Below are positions 17,011-26,822 of a DNA stretch of 64,000 nucleotides, in pieces (the stretch's first letter is position 1; the number at the start of each line of letters is the position of its first letter). The translations under genes were made by a program, and so were the position numbers. The notes under the pieces were generated by a model that had not been told where the DNA came from, made no database searches, and was given only the letters and a program-made list of their open reading frames with translations. The DNA lies in NCBI RefSeq assembly GCF_900114265.1, contig NZ_FPKV01000001.1, positions 558,001 through 622,000 on the forward strand. The letters are read 5' to 3'. This DNA comes from Flaviramulus basaltis. Its GTDB lineage: Bacteria > Bacteroidota > Bacteroidia > Flavobacteriales > Flavobacteriaceae.

Positions 17011-18057
17011 ATGAAGTATTTAACTCTTTATATTTTATTTTTTTGCTTTTGCTCACTTATAAATGGACAAGAGAAAAAGACCTTTAAAATTCATACAGTA
17101 GCCTTTTATAATCTTGAAAATTTATTTGATACCATAAATGATCCTACAAAATTTGATGAAGCCAGCCCTATTATGGAAATAAAGGCTAATCGGCAAGATA
17201 TTTATAGAAAGAAGATTAGTAATATGGCTCGAGTTATATCTGACATAGGATTGGATGTAACAAATAATTCGCCTGCTATTATTGGTGTTTCGGAAATTGA
17301 AAATAGAGAAGTATTAGAAGATCTTGTTAATGATTCCTTATTAATAAATAGAGATTATGGTATTGTTCATTATGATTCGCCAGATGTTCGTGGTATAGAT
17401 GTGGCATTACTTTATCAAAAAAAATTATTTACACCAACGTCTAGCAGCAGTCATGAATTAAAAATCTATGACGATGAAAATCATAAAAGAATTTATACCA
17501 GAAACCAATTATTAGTAAGTGGTAAACTTGATGGTGATTTTATACATATTATTGTAAACCATTGGCCATCAAGACGTGGCGGAGAAGCCAAAAGTAGGCC
17601 AAAACGTATTGCTGCAGCTAAACTAAATAAACACCTTGTTGATTCGCTTCAAGTTATTAATCCATATACCAAAATTTTTATTATGGGCGATTTAAATGAC
17701 AACCCAAATAATGCTAGTATAAAAAATGTTTTAAAGGCACAAAAAAATAAAAGAAAAGTAGGTTTAAAAGGTATCTATAATCCCTTTATAGCGTTTTATA
17801 AAAATGGCTTAGGCACAACAGCTTATCGCGATTCTTGGAGTTTATTCGACCAAATTATGATAACTAAATCTTTACTTGAAAAAGATTATTCGTCTTTTAG
17901 GTTTTATAAAGCAGGAATTTTTAATAAGCAATATTTAATTCAACCTACTGGCACTTACAAAGGCTACCCTTTTAGAAGTTGGTCTAATGGTGGTTTTAGC
18001 AATGGCTTTAGCGACCATTTTCCTGTATATGTCTATATTATTAAAGAAGTTAATTAA
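17011..18057 (+). CDS. Exported endonuclease/exonuclease/phosphatase (EEP) family protein
   Basis: This paralogue of the protein at 11177 carries a signal peptide (LTLYILFFCFCSLINGQ, cleavage near residue 19), so it acts in the periplasm or outside. Catalytic motifs are intact: N35 in FYNLENLFD, E95 in GVSEIEN, N183-H184 in VNHWPSRRGG, D227 and N229 in GDLND, and D335-H336 in SDHFPVY. The NHWPSRRGG form is typical of predicted extracellular nucleases of this family. The 348-residue protein is transcribed divergently from the TonB receptor. Together they fit a nuclease plus transporter unit. Phosphodiesterase action on other substrates is the alternative. Confidence 0.9.
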   Translation: MKYLTLYILFFCFCSLINGQEKKTFKIHTVAFYNLENLFDTINDPTKFDEASPIMEIKANRQDIYRKKISNMARVISDIGLDVTNNSPAIIGVSEIENREVLEDLVNDSLLINRDYGIVHYDSPDVRGIDVALLYQKKLFTPTSSSSHELKIYDDENHKRIYTRNQLLVSGKLDGDFIHIIVNHWPSRRGGEAKSRPKRIAAAKLNKHLVDSLQVINPYTKIFIMGDLNDNPNNASIKNVLKAQKNKRKVGLKGIYNPFIAFYKNGLGTTAYRDSWSLFDQIMITKSLLEKDYSSFRFYKAGIFNKQYLIQPTGTYKGYPFRSWSNGGFSNGFSDHFPVYVYIIKEVN

Positions 18058-18064
18058 TCTCTTT

Positions 18065-18505
18065 TTAACCTAACCAAGTACTCCAAGGAATTCTTGATAA
18101 AAACAAGACTAAGGCGATTGAATAAAATATAGCTATTGTTTTTAATTTACCGTTAGAAGTTAATTTCTTCTTATGTTTAGAGTAACCAATAGTTATTAAA
18201 GCTACAGCTATTATGTTTATTAAAGGGTGTTCTACTAAATATAACCTATTTACAGAATCTTTCATGATTTCACCCATACCTATCTCGCTAAACAGTTGTA
18301 ATCTAGGAGATACAAAGTATAAAACCAATCCTATTAATAACTGAATATGTGATACTATTAATGTGAATAATCCCTTTCTAAAATCACTAGCTTCATATTC
18401 TTTATCTCCTAGCGTTTTTATAATAGCATTTACGGTAGCAATTATTAAAACTAAAAGCACTAAATATGCCCAATATGAATGAAGAGTTTTTACGATTCCG
18501 TACAT
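18065..18505 (-). CDS. Four-helix membrane protein (often annotated cytochrome b-like)
   Basis: The 146-residue integral membrane protein has four hydrophobic segments at about 11-29, 46-66, 92-107 and 121-138. A histidine in the first segment's flank (TLHSYWAY, H9) and others at H53 (VSHIQLL) and H93 (VEHPLIN) could bind haem, which is why similar proteins are sometimes labelled cytochrome b-like. I see no firm haem motif, so the function is open. It is convergent with the exported EEP gene (7-base gap) and has its own -7 element. Confidence 0.8.
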   Translation of the reverse strand: MYGIVKTLHSYWAYLVLLVLIIATVNAIIKTLGDKEYEASDFRKGLFTLIVSHIQLLIGLVLYFVSPRLQLFSEIGMGEIMKDSVNRLYLVEHPLINIIAVALITIGYSKHKKKLTSNGKLKTIAIFYSIALVLFLSRIPWSTWLG

Positions 18506-18531
18506 GATTATTTTGTTTTATTTTTATTTAA

Positions 18532-18539
18532 CAAATGTA
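18532..18539 (-). promoter_or_regulatory. -7 promoter element for the four-helix membrane protein
   Basis: On the minus strand this reads TACATTTG, an exact TAnnTTTG match. It lies 26 bases upstream of ATG 18505 and just downstream of the preceding gene's terminator. Confidence 0.45.
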
Positions 18540-18553
18540 ATAATTAAAAGCAT

Positions 18554-18583
18554 AAAAAAACCGCTTCAAGCTGAAGCGGTTTT
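18554..18583 (-). terminator. Terminator after the repeat lipoprotein gene
   Basis: The stem CCGCTTCA/TGAAGCGG (18561-18568 with 18572-18579), extended by A/T pairs, has loop AGC. Read on the minus strand it is followed by seven T. It lies 31 bases past the lipoprotein stop. Confidence 0.9.
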
Positions 18584-18613
18584 AAATATTATAAGGAAAA
18601 TATTATAGGAGTT

Positions 18614-20263
18614 TTAGTAAACTACCCATTCTCCATCTGTTTTAATTAAAGTTATAGTAAATTCTGAAAGTCCTCCAGCATAAACTAAATAGCTTAATTG
18701 ATATTTTTGTCCTTCAACAGCATTTGGATCTAGATAATCCAATAATACACCTAAAGAATAAATAATATCATCTTGACTCCAACTAGAATCATAATCTGCA
18801 TAATTTAAAAGTGTAGCAACTTTACTTGAATAATTTGGATCATCAGACAATGTCTCACCCATATAAGTATAATCAGCATCTGTAAGTGAATACTTTATAG
18901 TATTATCTGGAATCCAAATACCATTTTCTAAACCAAATTGTAATGTAGTAGAAATAGTAGATTGATAAGCCACCCAAACTCCGTTAGTATAAGTATATAA
19001 GTTACCTCTAGTTTGTGTTGCATTAGCCGAACTTGAATAGTATTTATAAATTACTATTATCTCATCTTCTTCTTGAGCATAAGGATTATTTATTCCTAAG
19101 AAAGTACTAATATAAGTATCTGCTGGAATAGAACTACTAAAGTTGTTGTAACGTCCTGGTTGTCCAGAAGCTTCACCCATAGAGTCATAATCGTTAGAAG
19201 TTAAGTAATAAACACCTGATGATAATTCCCAAGCACTACCAGTATATGTATAATATACCTCATTAGCAACAGTTTCTCCTTCTACTCCTGGAACTTTAAC
19301 TAATACATTTTCTATTTCCCATGTAGCCCCAATAGTTAAATCAGATTCATATTTAAAAGCAATATGAATTGTTTCTCCTTCATAAGCTGAAAAATCAACA
19401 TCCTCTGATGTTACTGCAGTCCAGCTACTTCCATCTGGCACAGGAGTTACATCAATAGTATCCCAAGTAGCAGTTGCTACATCACCATCATAATCGGTAG
19501 AAACCATAATATTATAATAATCTGATGCATTTGTATATCTAAGAACTTGAGTTAGTTGAAATAAAGGGTTTACTTGAGCTGTTAAATCAATTTCTGGAGA
19601 AACTAACCAATCTTCATTCACAAAATAGTTTGGATATTCTGAACCATTAATAGTTGCACCATATTGTGTTCCTGACCATACTTGAGTACCAGTAATATTA
19701 AAAGGAGTCCAATCTAAAAGAGATTGAGCTGTTTTAAAATCGGCACTAACAAGATTAGAAATCCCTTCTACAGGCACTTCTACATATGTGTTATATTGTA
19801 CTAATACTGATTGTCCTTCTGTTGGAGATGTGTATTGAGCAGTAAGAATATCACTCATGAAATCTTCTGCATCTTCATTAGGATAAAATCCTGAAGCATT
19901 TAAATTTCCTTGAGGATAATCTGCATTAGCCAATGCATAAACATCTGCACCAGTATAATCACTTACTCCTTCTGCAGACCCAATATATAAAAGGTATTCA
20001 ACCTTTGCTGAAGATCCATCAGATAGATAAGGGTATTTATCTGTTAAGAAAGCTGGTAATGCAGCTTTAGCATCGTCTTCTGAGCTAAAACTTCCAAAGC
20101 TAAGATCTAAGTCATCATAATCATCATCAGTTAACGTAAACTCGACATCTTGAACTACACCACCTTTGTTTGCATTAATATCATCATGAATATCTTCCAT
20201 AGGATTACAACCAACTATGGTTGTTCCTAATAAAATTGCGAATAAATAAAATATTTTTTTCAT
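18614..20263 (-). CDS. Receptor-linked lipoprotein with a choice-of-anchor J domain and four internal repeats
   Basis: The N-terminus is a lipoprotein signal (lipobox IVGC, Cys19). A choice-of-anchor J-like beta-sandwich spans about 170-325 (NEDWLVSPEIDL, YNIMVSTDYDGD, IHIAFKYES). Around it are four copies of a module that opens with a motif like Y-x-L-T-x-x-D-Y-x-x-M-G: residues 41-52, 108-119, about 352-363 and 457-469. Each is followed by a helix and a strand pair ending near an aromatic-rich GxWVxY or VEYLLY segment. The 549-residue protein is encoded 9 bases after the TonB receptor gene, so it is likely its surface partner. It does not look like SusD (no TPR helices). The ligand is unknown. 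Confidence 0.82.
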   Translation of the reverse strand: MKKIFYLFAILLGTTIVGCNPMEDIHDDINANKGGVVQDVEFTLTDDDYDDLDLSFGSFSSEDDAKAALPAFLTDKYPYLSDGSSAKVEYLLYIGSAEGVSDYTGADVYALANADYPQGNLNASGFYPNEDAEDFMSDILTAQYTSPTEGQSVLVQYNTYVEVPVEGISNLVSADFKTAQSLLDWTPFNITGTQVWSGTQYGATINGSEYPNYFVNEDWLVSPEIDLTAQVNPLFQLTQVLRYTNASDYYNIMVSTDYDGDVATATWDTIDVTPVPDGSSWTAVTSEDVDFSAYEGETIHIAFKYESDLTIGATWEIENVLVKVPGVEGETVANEVYYTYTGSAWELSSGVYYLTSNDYDSMGEASGQPGRYNNFSSSIPADTYISTFLGINNPYAQEEDEIIVIYKYYSSSANATQTRGNLYTYTNGVWVAYQSTISTTLQFGLENGIWIPDNTIKYSLTDADYTYMGETLSDDPNYSSKVATLLNYADYDSSWSQDDIIYSLGVLLDYLDPNAVEGQKYQLSYLVYAGGLSEFTITLIKTDGEWVVY

Positions 20264-20272
20264 AACTTTTTT

Positions 20273-22816
20273 TTAAAATTTAATTTTTAATCCAACACTA
20301 TATGTTCTACCTGCTCCATAATATACTAAAGCAGAAGCAGATGTTCCGTCAGTATCATTAGCATCCGAAATATATTCAGTGTTAAATACATTGTTTACTT
20401 TACCATTTAAAACAGCTTCAAAAGATCCCATTTCAAATGTATGGCTTAAACCTGCATCAAATAAACCGTATGATGGTGTTTTCCATGTATCTGGAAGATC
20501 AGCACTACCTCTATCTGTAACGAAATAAGATGAGAACATATCTCCTGCGTAATTATAATCTACATAAATTTTAGATTTTTCTGCGATTTTATAATTAGCC
20601 CCTAAAGCAAAAGTAGTTTGAGCTGCATCACCAACTTTTAAATCTTTAGCATAAACATCAACAACATCTACTTCATCGCCATCTTGGTTTCTAACACTTG
20701 CAGATACATCACTTTTCCATTGCCAATCTCCAATAGATGCCATACCTGTTAATGTAAGCTCATCTGAAAACTTATATCTAAAATCTACTTCAATACCTTG
20801 ATGTAAAGCATCCATACCAAGTAAGTTATAGTATACTCTTTCAGACTCTGGTGTTGGTCCAGGATAAGATCCAGAAATAGACTTATCTAACCAACTTGTA
20901 CGGTAAAGGTTTACATTAGCGTATAATTTATCACTTCTATAACCATAACCCAATTCTACACTAAATACTTTTTCGTTTTCAGCACCTTCATTTAATTCTA
21001 AAGTGTCTTCATTTAAAAATACACTAGTTAAGAATGGTGCTTTTGAAAAGTATCCTACATTTACAAATACATTATTATTTGAATCTAAATTGTAGTTACC
21101 ACCACCTTTTATACCATATCCTAAAAAATTGATATCAGCAGAAGTTCTACTTCCAATGATTTCATTATTCATAAATTCTTCTTTCTTGTAATTTGTGTTA
21201 GAAATATCTGTAGCCACAAATAAGTTAAAAGATTCATTAACTTGATATTCAGCTTGAGCAAAAAGTCCTGATCTGAATACAATACCATCATAATCCTTGT
21301 TGTAACGATCACCTACTTTTAATGGATTACCAAAAGCAAAAGTATCAGTTTCATTATCTAAGAAGAATTCTCCTCCTAATAAATCATCAACTTGATACCA
21401 GTGAGATCCTACATAAGATCTAGCATCTAAACCTCCTGAAATTGTTAATTTATCGCTTATAGTATTTTTATAAGATGATAAAACACCAAACCACTGATGT
21501 GAATTTCTTGAAGATGAAATTATATCTGTTGAGCCTCCTGCTCCATTTGCTATATTCTCTTCAACAACAGCGTCAAAATCAATTGGTTGTAAACCTGAAG
21601 AACCTATTCTGTAGTCGCTTGACCCAATTTTAGAACCTTCATCTCTACGTCCACCTCCGCTTCCAAAAGATGCATAAAGTGCTGTTGATAAAACTGAGCT
21701 GTCATTAATTTCCCATAAATGATTTAAAGAAATTTGAGGTTTATGATAGAAGTTATAAGATTGATGGTAAACTTGTCCGTTTTTATAACCCCAATCTTTA
21801 TTAGCTTTTTGTGGACCTGAATCTGTATCTAATAATTCTGAAATAGTAGAACGATTAAAACGTTGTCCATGTGTTTGTTGAGCTCCAAAAGCACTAAATG
21901 ATAATCTGTGAGAATCACTTAATTGTTGTGATAAACTTATAAAGTAATTATATCCTGAAAACTCAGTTCCATCAACATATCCGTCTCCAGTAATTTTTGA
22001 TGCACTAACTGTTGCTGCAAAACCTTTTTCTGATAATCCTGTAGAATAGGTCATTCCATATTTCAAGTATCCATCGTTACCAATTCCGGTAAAAATATTT
22101 CCACCTTGTTCTGCATCAGTTGTTTTAGTAATAATGTTTACTGTTCCACCTACTGATGGTACAGCTACCTTAGAAGCTCCAAGACCTCTTTGTACTTGCA
22201 ATGAAGATGTTACATCTCCTAATCCTGCCCAGTTAGACCAATAAACAGCTCCGTTTTCCATATCGTTAACTGGTACTCCATTAATCATTACTGCAACATT
22301 TTCAGAGCCAAAACCTCTTAATGAAATTCTACCATCACCATAACCACCACCTGCTCTAGTTGCGTATACTCCTGGTGTAGATTTTAAAATCTCTGGAAAT
22401 TCTTGTGTACTTAATTTTAAAGCTATTTCCTCTGATTTAATTGTTGATACTGCTACTGGAGTTTTTCTATCTACAGCAACAGAAGCAATAATTTGAACTT
22501 CTTGCAAACCTACTTGGCTTGATTCTAAAAATACATTTCCTAAAGTTGCGTTTCCTGAAAAAGAAACTGTTTTTGAAGTGTAACCTACATAAGTAATTAC
22601 AATTTCTCCTGAACTTCCTTTTGTGTTAAGCGTAAAATTTCCATCAAAATCTGTAACGACTCCATTGGACGTCCCTTTCTCAACAATGTTTGCACCCGGA
22701 AGTGGCATGTTTATTCCTGCTTCCAATACTATACCGCTAACAGTACTTTGTGCCATAATAACAGTAGTAAACAAAAATGCTACTGCCATTAATAAACTTT
22801 GAGTAATTTTTCTCAT
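20273..22816 (-). CDS. TonB-dependent outer-membrane receptor (SusC-like N-domain)
   Basis: The signal peptide ends near residue 22 (TTVIMAQ). The CarboxypepD_reg-like domain (about 25-105) includes GIVLEAGINMPLPGANIVEKG. The plug has the motif RISLRGFGSENVAVMINGVP (about 163-182) and then VNDMENGAVYWSNWAGLGD. The barrel ends in SVGLKIKF. The 847-residue length is normal. It is the first gene of a two-gene operon with the repeat lipoprotein. A perfect inverted repeat and a -7 element lie upstream. The transported ligand is not evident from sequence. Confidence 0.92.
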   Translation of the reverse strand: MRKITQSLLMAVAFLFTTVIMAQSTVSGIVLEAGINMPLPGANIVEKGTSNGVVTDFDGNFTLNTKGSSGEIVITYVGYTSKTVSFSGNATLGNVFLESSQVGLQEVQIIASVAVDRKTPVAVSTIKSEEIALKLSTQEFPEILKSTPGVYATRAGGGYGDGRISLRGFGSENVAVMINGVPVNDMENGAVYWSNWAGLGDVTSSLQVQRGLGASKVAVPSVGGTVNIITKTTDAEQGGNIFTGIGNDGYLKYGMTYSTGLSEKGFAATVSASKITGDGYVDGTEFSGYNYFISLSQQLSDSHRLSFSAFGAQQTHGQRFNRSTISELLDTDSGPQKANKDWGYKNGQVYHQSYNFYHKPQISLNHLWEINDSSVLSTALYASFGSGGGRRDEGSKIGSSDYRIGSSGLQPIDFDAVVEENIANGAGGSTDIISSSRNSHQWFGVLSSYKNTISDKLTISGGLDARSYVGSHWYQVDDLLGGEFFLDNETDTFAFGNPLKVGDRYNKDYDGIVFRSGLFAQAEYQVNESFNLFVATDISNTNYKKEEFMNNEIIGSRTSADINFLGYGIKGGGNYNLDSNNNVFVNVGYFSKAPFLTSVFLNEDTLELNEGAENEKVFSVELGYGYRSDKLYANVNLYRTSWLDKSISGSYPGPTPESERVYYNLLGMDALHQGIEVDFRYKFSDELTLTGMASIGDWQWKSDVSASVRNQDGDEVDVVDVYAKDLKVGDAAQTTFALGANYKIAEKSKIYVDYNYAGDMFSSYFVTDRGSADLPDTWKTPSYGLFDAGLSHTFEMGSFEAVLNGKVNNVFNTEYISDANDTDGTSASALVYYGAGRTYSVGLKIKF

Positions 22817-22861
22817 AATTTTTAAAAAGATTAATTATTTAATTTTTGAAATTAGTCGATG

Positions 22862-22869
22862 CAAAAATA
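22862..22869 (-). promoter_or_regulatory. -7 promoter element for the TonB receptor operon
   Basis: On the minus strand this reads TATTTTTG (TAnnTTTG), 45 bases upstream of ATG 22816. The leader would be about 40 bases. Confidence 0.5.
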
Positions 22870-22895
22870 CGGATAATTAATGTTCTAATATTACC

Positions 22896-22920
22896 CAATT
22901 GTTAAGAAATTTAACAATTG
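22896..22920. promoter_or_regulatory. Perfect inverted repeat upstream of the TonB receptor operon
   Basis: CAATTGTTAA (22896-22905) pairs perfectly with TTAACAATTG (22911-22920) around a 5-base spacer. It is placed about 26 bases upstream of the -7 element, over the expected -33 region, as an operator would be. No T-tract follows on the minus strand, so it is a poor terminator for pgi. Confidence 0.5.
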
Positions 22921-22994
22921 TTGATAAATAAAGTGGTTTTTGTTTTAAAAATTATCACCCCTTTTGATTATTTCACTAAGAATATTTCTGAGTT

Positions 22995-24614
22995 TTATGA
23001 AAAATCCTTATAATAATTCAATAAATTATGAGTTGAAGAATCATGTGTATTAACGGCTGTATTGTTAAATTCTTGTAAAATTTTACTAGCTAGTTGCTTT
23101 CCTAATTCTACACCAAATTGGTCATAGCTAAAAATATTCCATATAACTCCTTGCACAAATATTTTATGCTCGTACATTGCTATTAATTTACCTAAACTTT
23201 CTGGTGACAATTTGTTGATAAAAATCGTATTTGTAGGCTTATTTCCTTCAAATACTTTAAAAGGAACAATCTCTTTTTGAGTTCCTTCTGCAATAACCTC
23301 AGATTCTGTTTTACCATTTAGTAAAGCTTCAGTTTGTGCTAAAAAATTAGAAATCAATTTGTCTTGATGATCTTGATTTGCGTGTAATGATTTTGTAAAC
23401 CCTATAAAATCTGCCGGTATTAGCTTTGTTCCTTGATGTATTAATTGAAAAAAGGCATGTTGTGAATTAGTTCCTGGCTCTCCCCAAATAATAGTTCCTG
23501 TTTGATAATCTATTGGATTACCATTTCTATCAACACTCTTTCCATTACTTTCCATAATACCTTGTTGTAAATAGGTCGCAAATTGGTTTAAATATTGAGA
23601 ATAGGGAATAATAGCCTCTGTTTCCGCTTTAAAAAAGTTGTTATACCACACACTTATTAATGCTAAAACTACTGGTATATTGGTTTTAAAATCTTCATTT
23701 TTAAAATGCTCATCCATTTTATGAGCACCTTGTAATAAGTTGTCAAAATTATTATAACCTACTGCTAAACTAATAGTTAAACCCACGGCACTCCAAAGCG
23801 AAAAACGTCCACCAACCCAATCCCACATTGGAAAAATATTGTTTTCGTCTATTCCAAAAGCTTTTACATTTTTAATATTAGTAGAAACTGCTACAAAATG
23901 TTTTGCAATATCATTTTCATCAGCCGATTTTAAAAACCATGATTTGATTGTATTTGCATTTGAAAGCGTTTCCTGAGTTGTAAATGTTTTTGAAACTATT
24001 ACAAATAATGTTGTTTCTGGATTCAGTTTTTTAATAACCTCATTAACATGATCGCCATCTACATTACTTACAAAATGTGTAGTTAAATGATTTTTATAAT
24101 ATTGAAGTGAATCTACCACCATTGCGGGACCAAGATCTGAACCTCCAATACCAATATTTACAATATCTGTAAATGTTTCTCCCGTATATCCTTTTCTATG
24201 TCCATTAACAACTTCATTAGTAAAACTTTCTATTTTTTCTTTTACTTGATGTATTTCTGGCATAACATTAACACCATCAACAGTAATTTCAGAGCTTTTT
24301 GGAGCACGTAAAGCTGTATGCATAACAGCTCTTCCTTCTGTTTCATTTATTACTTCTCCTGAAAACTGACTTTTGATTGCCTCCTTTAGTTTAACCTCAT
24401 CAGCTAACCCTAATAAAAATTTTAAAGTCTCTTCAGTAATTCTATTTTTTGAAAAATCTACATAAAAATCATCCCATTTAATAGTAAATTTATTTGCTCT
24501 ATCTAAATCTTGAGCAAACAAATCTTTCATATGAACCTCTTTAACTTCTTTAAAATGTTCTTGTAATTTTTTCCAAGAATTTGTAGTTGTAGGATTTATA
24601 TTTGGTAAAGACAT
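22995..24614 (-). CDS. pgi: Glucose-6-phosphate isomerase
   Basis: This enzyme interconverts glucose-6-phosphate and fructose-6-phosphate in glycolysis and gluconeogenesis. SIS-domain signatures are clear: [14 protein letters not shown] (about 151-164) and [17 protein letters not shown] (about 204-220). The catalytic loop is [20 protein letters not shown] (about 376-395). The 539-residue length fits the long bacterial or eukaryotic-type PGI. Its start is one base from the end of the M23 peptidase gene, so the two are likely co-transcribed. No metabolic link between these neighbours is obvious. Confidence 0.97.
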   Translation of the reverse strand: MSLPNINPTTTNSWKKLQEHFKEVKEVHMKDLFAQDLDRANKFTIKWDDFYVDFSKNRITEETLKFLLGLADEVKLKEAIKSQFSGEVINETEGRAVMHTALRAPKSSEITVDGVNVMPEIHQVKEKIESFTNEVVNGHRKGYTGETFTDIVNIGIGGSDLGPAMVVDSLQYYKNHLTTHFVSNVDGDHVNEVIKKLNPETTLFVIVSKTFTTQETLSNANTIKSWFLKSADENDIAKHFVAVSTNIKNVKAFGIDENNIFPMWDWVGGRFSLWSAVGLTISLAVGYNNFDNLLQGAHKMDEHFKNEDFKTNIPVVLALISVWYNNFFKAETEAIIPYSQYLNQFATYLQQGIMESNGKSVDRNGNPIDYQTGTIIWGEPGTNSQHAFFQLIHQGTKLIPADFIGFTKSLHANQDHQDKLISNFLAQTEALLNGKTESEVIAEGTQKEIVPFKVFEGNKPTNTIFINKLSPESLGKLIAMYEHKIFVQGVIWNIFSYDQFGVELGKQLASKILQEFNNTAVNTHDSSTHNLLNYYKDFS

Positions 24615-24615
24615 A

Positions 24616-25941
24616 TTATGAAGTTGCTTGAGTTATTACTGTTTGTTCTGGTTGCTTGTTTTCTTTAATTTCTGGCTTAAAGAATGTATTATCTAGCTTA
24701 TATTTAATTGGTTTTATAAACTCTAAATATTCTATTTTTAAGGAATCTGAAATTGGTTTTGCTTCAGGAAGTTTTTGTTTAAAAGGATCTACTTGTTTTC
24801 CATTTTTCCAAAAACGATAACATACATGCGGTCCGCCTGTATTACCCGTCATACCTACCCAACCAATAACATCGCCTTGTTTTACAAATTGCCCCACTTT
24901 TGATTTACGTTTACTCATATGTAAATATTGGGTCTCATAAGTTGCATTATGGCGTATTTTCACATAATTACCGTTACCTCCTCTTCTTTTAGATTCTGTA
25001 ACAGTACCATTTGCAGTTGCCATAATAGGCGTACCAATTGGTGCTGCAAAATCGGTTCCTTTGTGAGGACGTACTTTATAACCATAAACAGCGATTCTTC
25101 GTTTTAAATTATAACGAGAAGAAATACGACTAAACTTAACAGGTGCTTTTAAGAAGGCGCGTCTCAAATTTTTAGCTTCTTCGTTAAAATAATCAACAAT
25201 ACCTTTTACTGAGTCTGTCTCAAAGCGAAATGCATAAAAAGGCTCATTATTATGCTCAAAGTAAGCCGCTTTAACATCGTGAATACCTGTATAAATAGTA
25301 TCATCAATATATTTATCAGTATAAATCACTTTAAAACGATCCCCTTTTTGTAAACGTCTAAAATCAATAGTCCATGCGTAAATTTCGTCTGCAAGTTTAT
25401 TAGTCAATACGGCGCTAACTCCCTGTTCATCTAAAGTTTCAGAAATACTACTAGTAATAATACCCGTTACTGTTTTCTCAATATATCTAATTGGTTTTCT
25501 ACTTTTGTAAGCATGTATAGAATCATTAAAATTAATCACCACATACTCTTCTAAACTAGGCTGATATATAAAACATTTAGGTGTTTCTAGTGAATCTTTT
25601 GCACAAAGAAGTGTGTATGGCTTACCCTTTTGAAAAAATCTGGCAATGTTATAAGTTTCTTTAGCTTTTTCTGCAATGTAAAAGATTTTGGGATAACCTA
25701 CATTGTTTCGTTCTAAAACTCCCCCAAAGCTTTCCCCCGCTTTTACAGTATCTCTTTTTACTATGTAATCGTTTAATTTAAAACCAAATTCAAAAACATC
25801 CTTTGGCTCTTCAACCGCTGCTAATTCTTCTTTTACTATTACAGGTTTTTCCTCATCTTTTTTACAACCTATAAAACACATTGCTAGTGCTAGTATTGTT
25901 ATATATCTGTTCCCCAAGTTTCTTTTTCTTTTTCTGTCCAT
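24616..25941 (-). CDS. M23 family peptidoglycan DD-endopeptidase-like lipoprotein
   Basis: The protein resembles LytM-type cell-wall endopeptidases. A lipoprotein signal with a basic n-region ends at the lipobox FIGC (Cys26). A middle region (about 40-280) precedes the M23 domain, which has [14 protein letters not shown] with H292 and D296 as zinc ligands. The usual HxH near the end reads PHVCYRFW, so the second histidine, normally a zinc ligand, is a cysteine. I recall this variant in Bacteroidota relatives, so it may be a family trait. The ATG at 25941 overlaps the tryptophan dioxygenase gene by 43 bases. A TTG at 25917 is an alternative that keeps the signal peptide core. Confidence 0.88.
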   Translation of the reverse strand: MDRKRKRNLGNRYITILALAMCFIGCKKDEEKPVIVKEELAAVEEPKDVFEFGFKLNDYIVKRDTVKAGESFGGVLERNNVGYPKIFYIAEKAKETYNIARFFQKGKPYTLLCAKDSLETPKCFIYQPSLEEYVVINFNDSIHAYKSRKPIRYIEKTVTGIITSSISETLDEQGVSAVLTNKLADEIYAWTIDFRRLQKGDRFKVIYTDKYIDDTIYTGIHDVKAAYFEHNNEPFYAFRFETDSVKGIVDYFNEEAKNLRRAFLKAPVKFSRISSRYNLKRRIAVYGYKVRPHKGTDFAAPIGTPIMATANGTVTESKRRGGNGNYVKIRHNATYETQYLHMSKRKSKVGQFVKQGDVIGWVGMTGNTGGPHVCYRFWKNGKQVDPFKQKLPEAKPISDSLKIEYLEFIKPIKYKLDNTFFKPEIKENKQPEQTVITQATS

Positions 25942-26816
25942 AAATCCGGAAAAAATATTCTTTTTTGATATTTAGGGTGCATGTATTTTACCCATTCACT
26001 TCCCCCTGTTGCTTCGGCTGTTTTGCCGTTAATATTTAAATAATGGTTTGCTGTATTATAATGCGCCATAACCCATTTTATATTAACCGTATAATCATAA
26101 TGGCGCATAGCATTTATTAACTCTTTATTGGATTGAGCGCTTTTAGGCAATGCCTTAAACTTTGTCCATAAATTGTTGTTTTTATAAAACTTTGTAAATC
26201 TAATAAATTCATCTTTATATCGCTCTTCAAAAGCAGATAATGTATACGTTTTTTTACCAGTTTTATAATCTTTACCTGCGGCTTGCCAATATAAATGTTC
26301 AAAAGCATGCTCGTAAGACGAATTACTATCAATACTATCTCTAAATCTTTTATCAATTAAATTATTAAGCTCCGTCGATGCAAATTCTATTTTCCTGTAT
26401 TGCGCACTTTGAAAACCACTAGCTGGTGTTAATGTGGTTCTAAATTTATTATATTGATCTAAATCCATTCCATCTTTCATAATACTGAAAGAAGATGTAA
26501 GTACATCAAAATAACGACTAATACGCATTATTTTATCTGTAAATACTTCGGTGGTTAACTTATCGTTTTTCGCAACTTGTTCAATTTCACTAAGAATCAT
26601 TTTGAACAAAAGTTCTGAAATTTGATGATACATGATAAACACTTTCTCATCAGGAAAAACTGTACGTTGCACTTGAAGACTTAATAAAGCATCTGTTTGG
26701 ATGTAATCCCAATAATTTATGGGTTTACTGTGTAATAATCCTTCTAAATGCGCCTCAACATCTTGGTCTATAGCTTCGTATTTTTCTTTAAGTTGATTGG
26801 TTATTTTGGAGCTCAA
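25899..26816 (-). CDS. Tryptophan 2,3-dioxygenase family protein
   Basis: This haem enzyme opens the indole ring of tryptophan to give N-formylkynurenine, the first step of kynurenine catabolism. Family motifs are MYHQISELLFKMILSEIEQV (about 82-101), with the active-site histidine H84, and TTLTPASGFQSAQYRKIEF (about 129-147). The haem-ligand histidine should lie in the WVMAHYNTANHYL region (about 233-245). The 305-residue length is normal. The gene starts 6 bases after the DUF3108 gene and overlaps the M23 gene. No kynureninase or formamidase gene is visible nearby. The symbol kynA is possible, but the flavobacterial branch is divergent. Confidence 0.88.
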   Translation of the reverse strand: MSSKITNQLKEKYEAIDQDVEAHLEGLLHSKPINYWDYIQTDALLSLQVQRTVFPDEKVFIMYHQISELLFKMILSEIEQVAKNDKLTTEVFTDKIMRISRYFDVLTSSFSIMKDGMDLDQYNKFRTTLTPASGFQSAQYRKIEFASTELNNLIDKRFRDSIDSNSSYEHAFEHLYWQAAGKDYKTGKKTYTLSAFEERYKDEFIRFTKFYKNNNLWTKFKALPKSAQSNKELINAMRHYDYTVNIKWVMAHYNTANHYLNINGKTAEATGGSEWVKYMHPKYQKRIFFPDLWTEKEKETWGTDI

Positions 26817-26822
26817 AATTTC

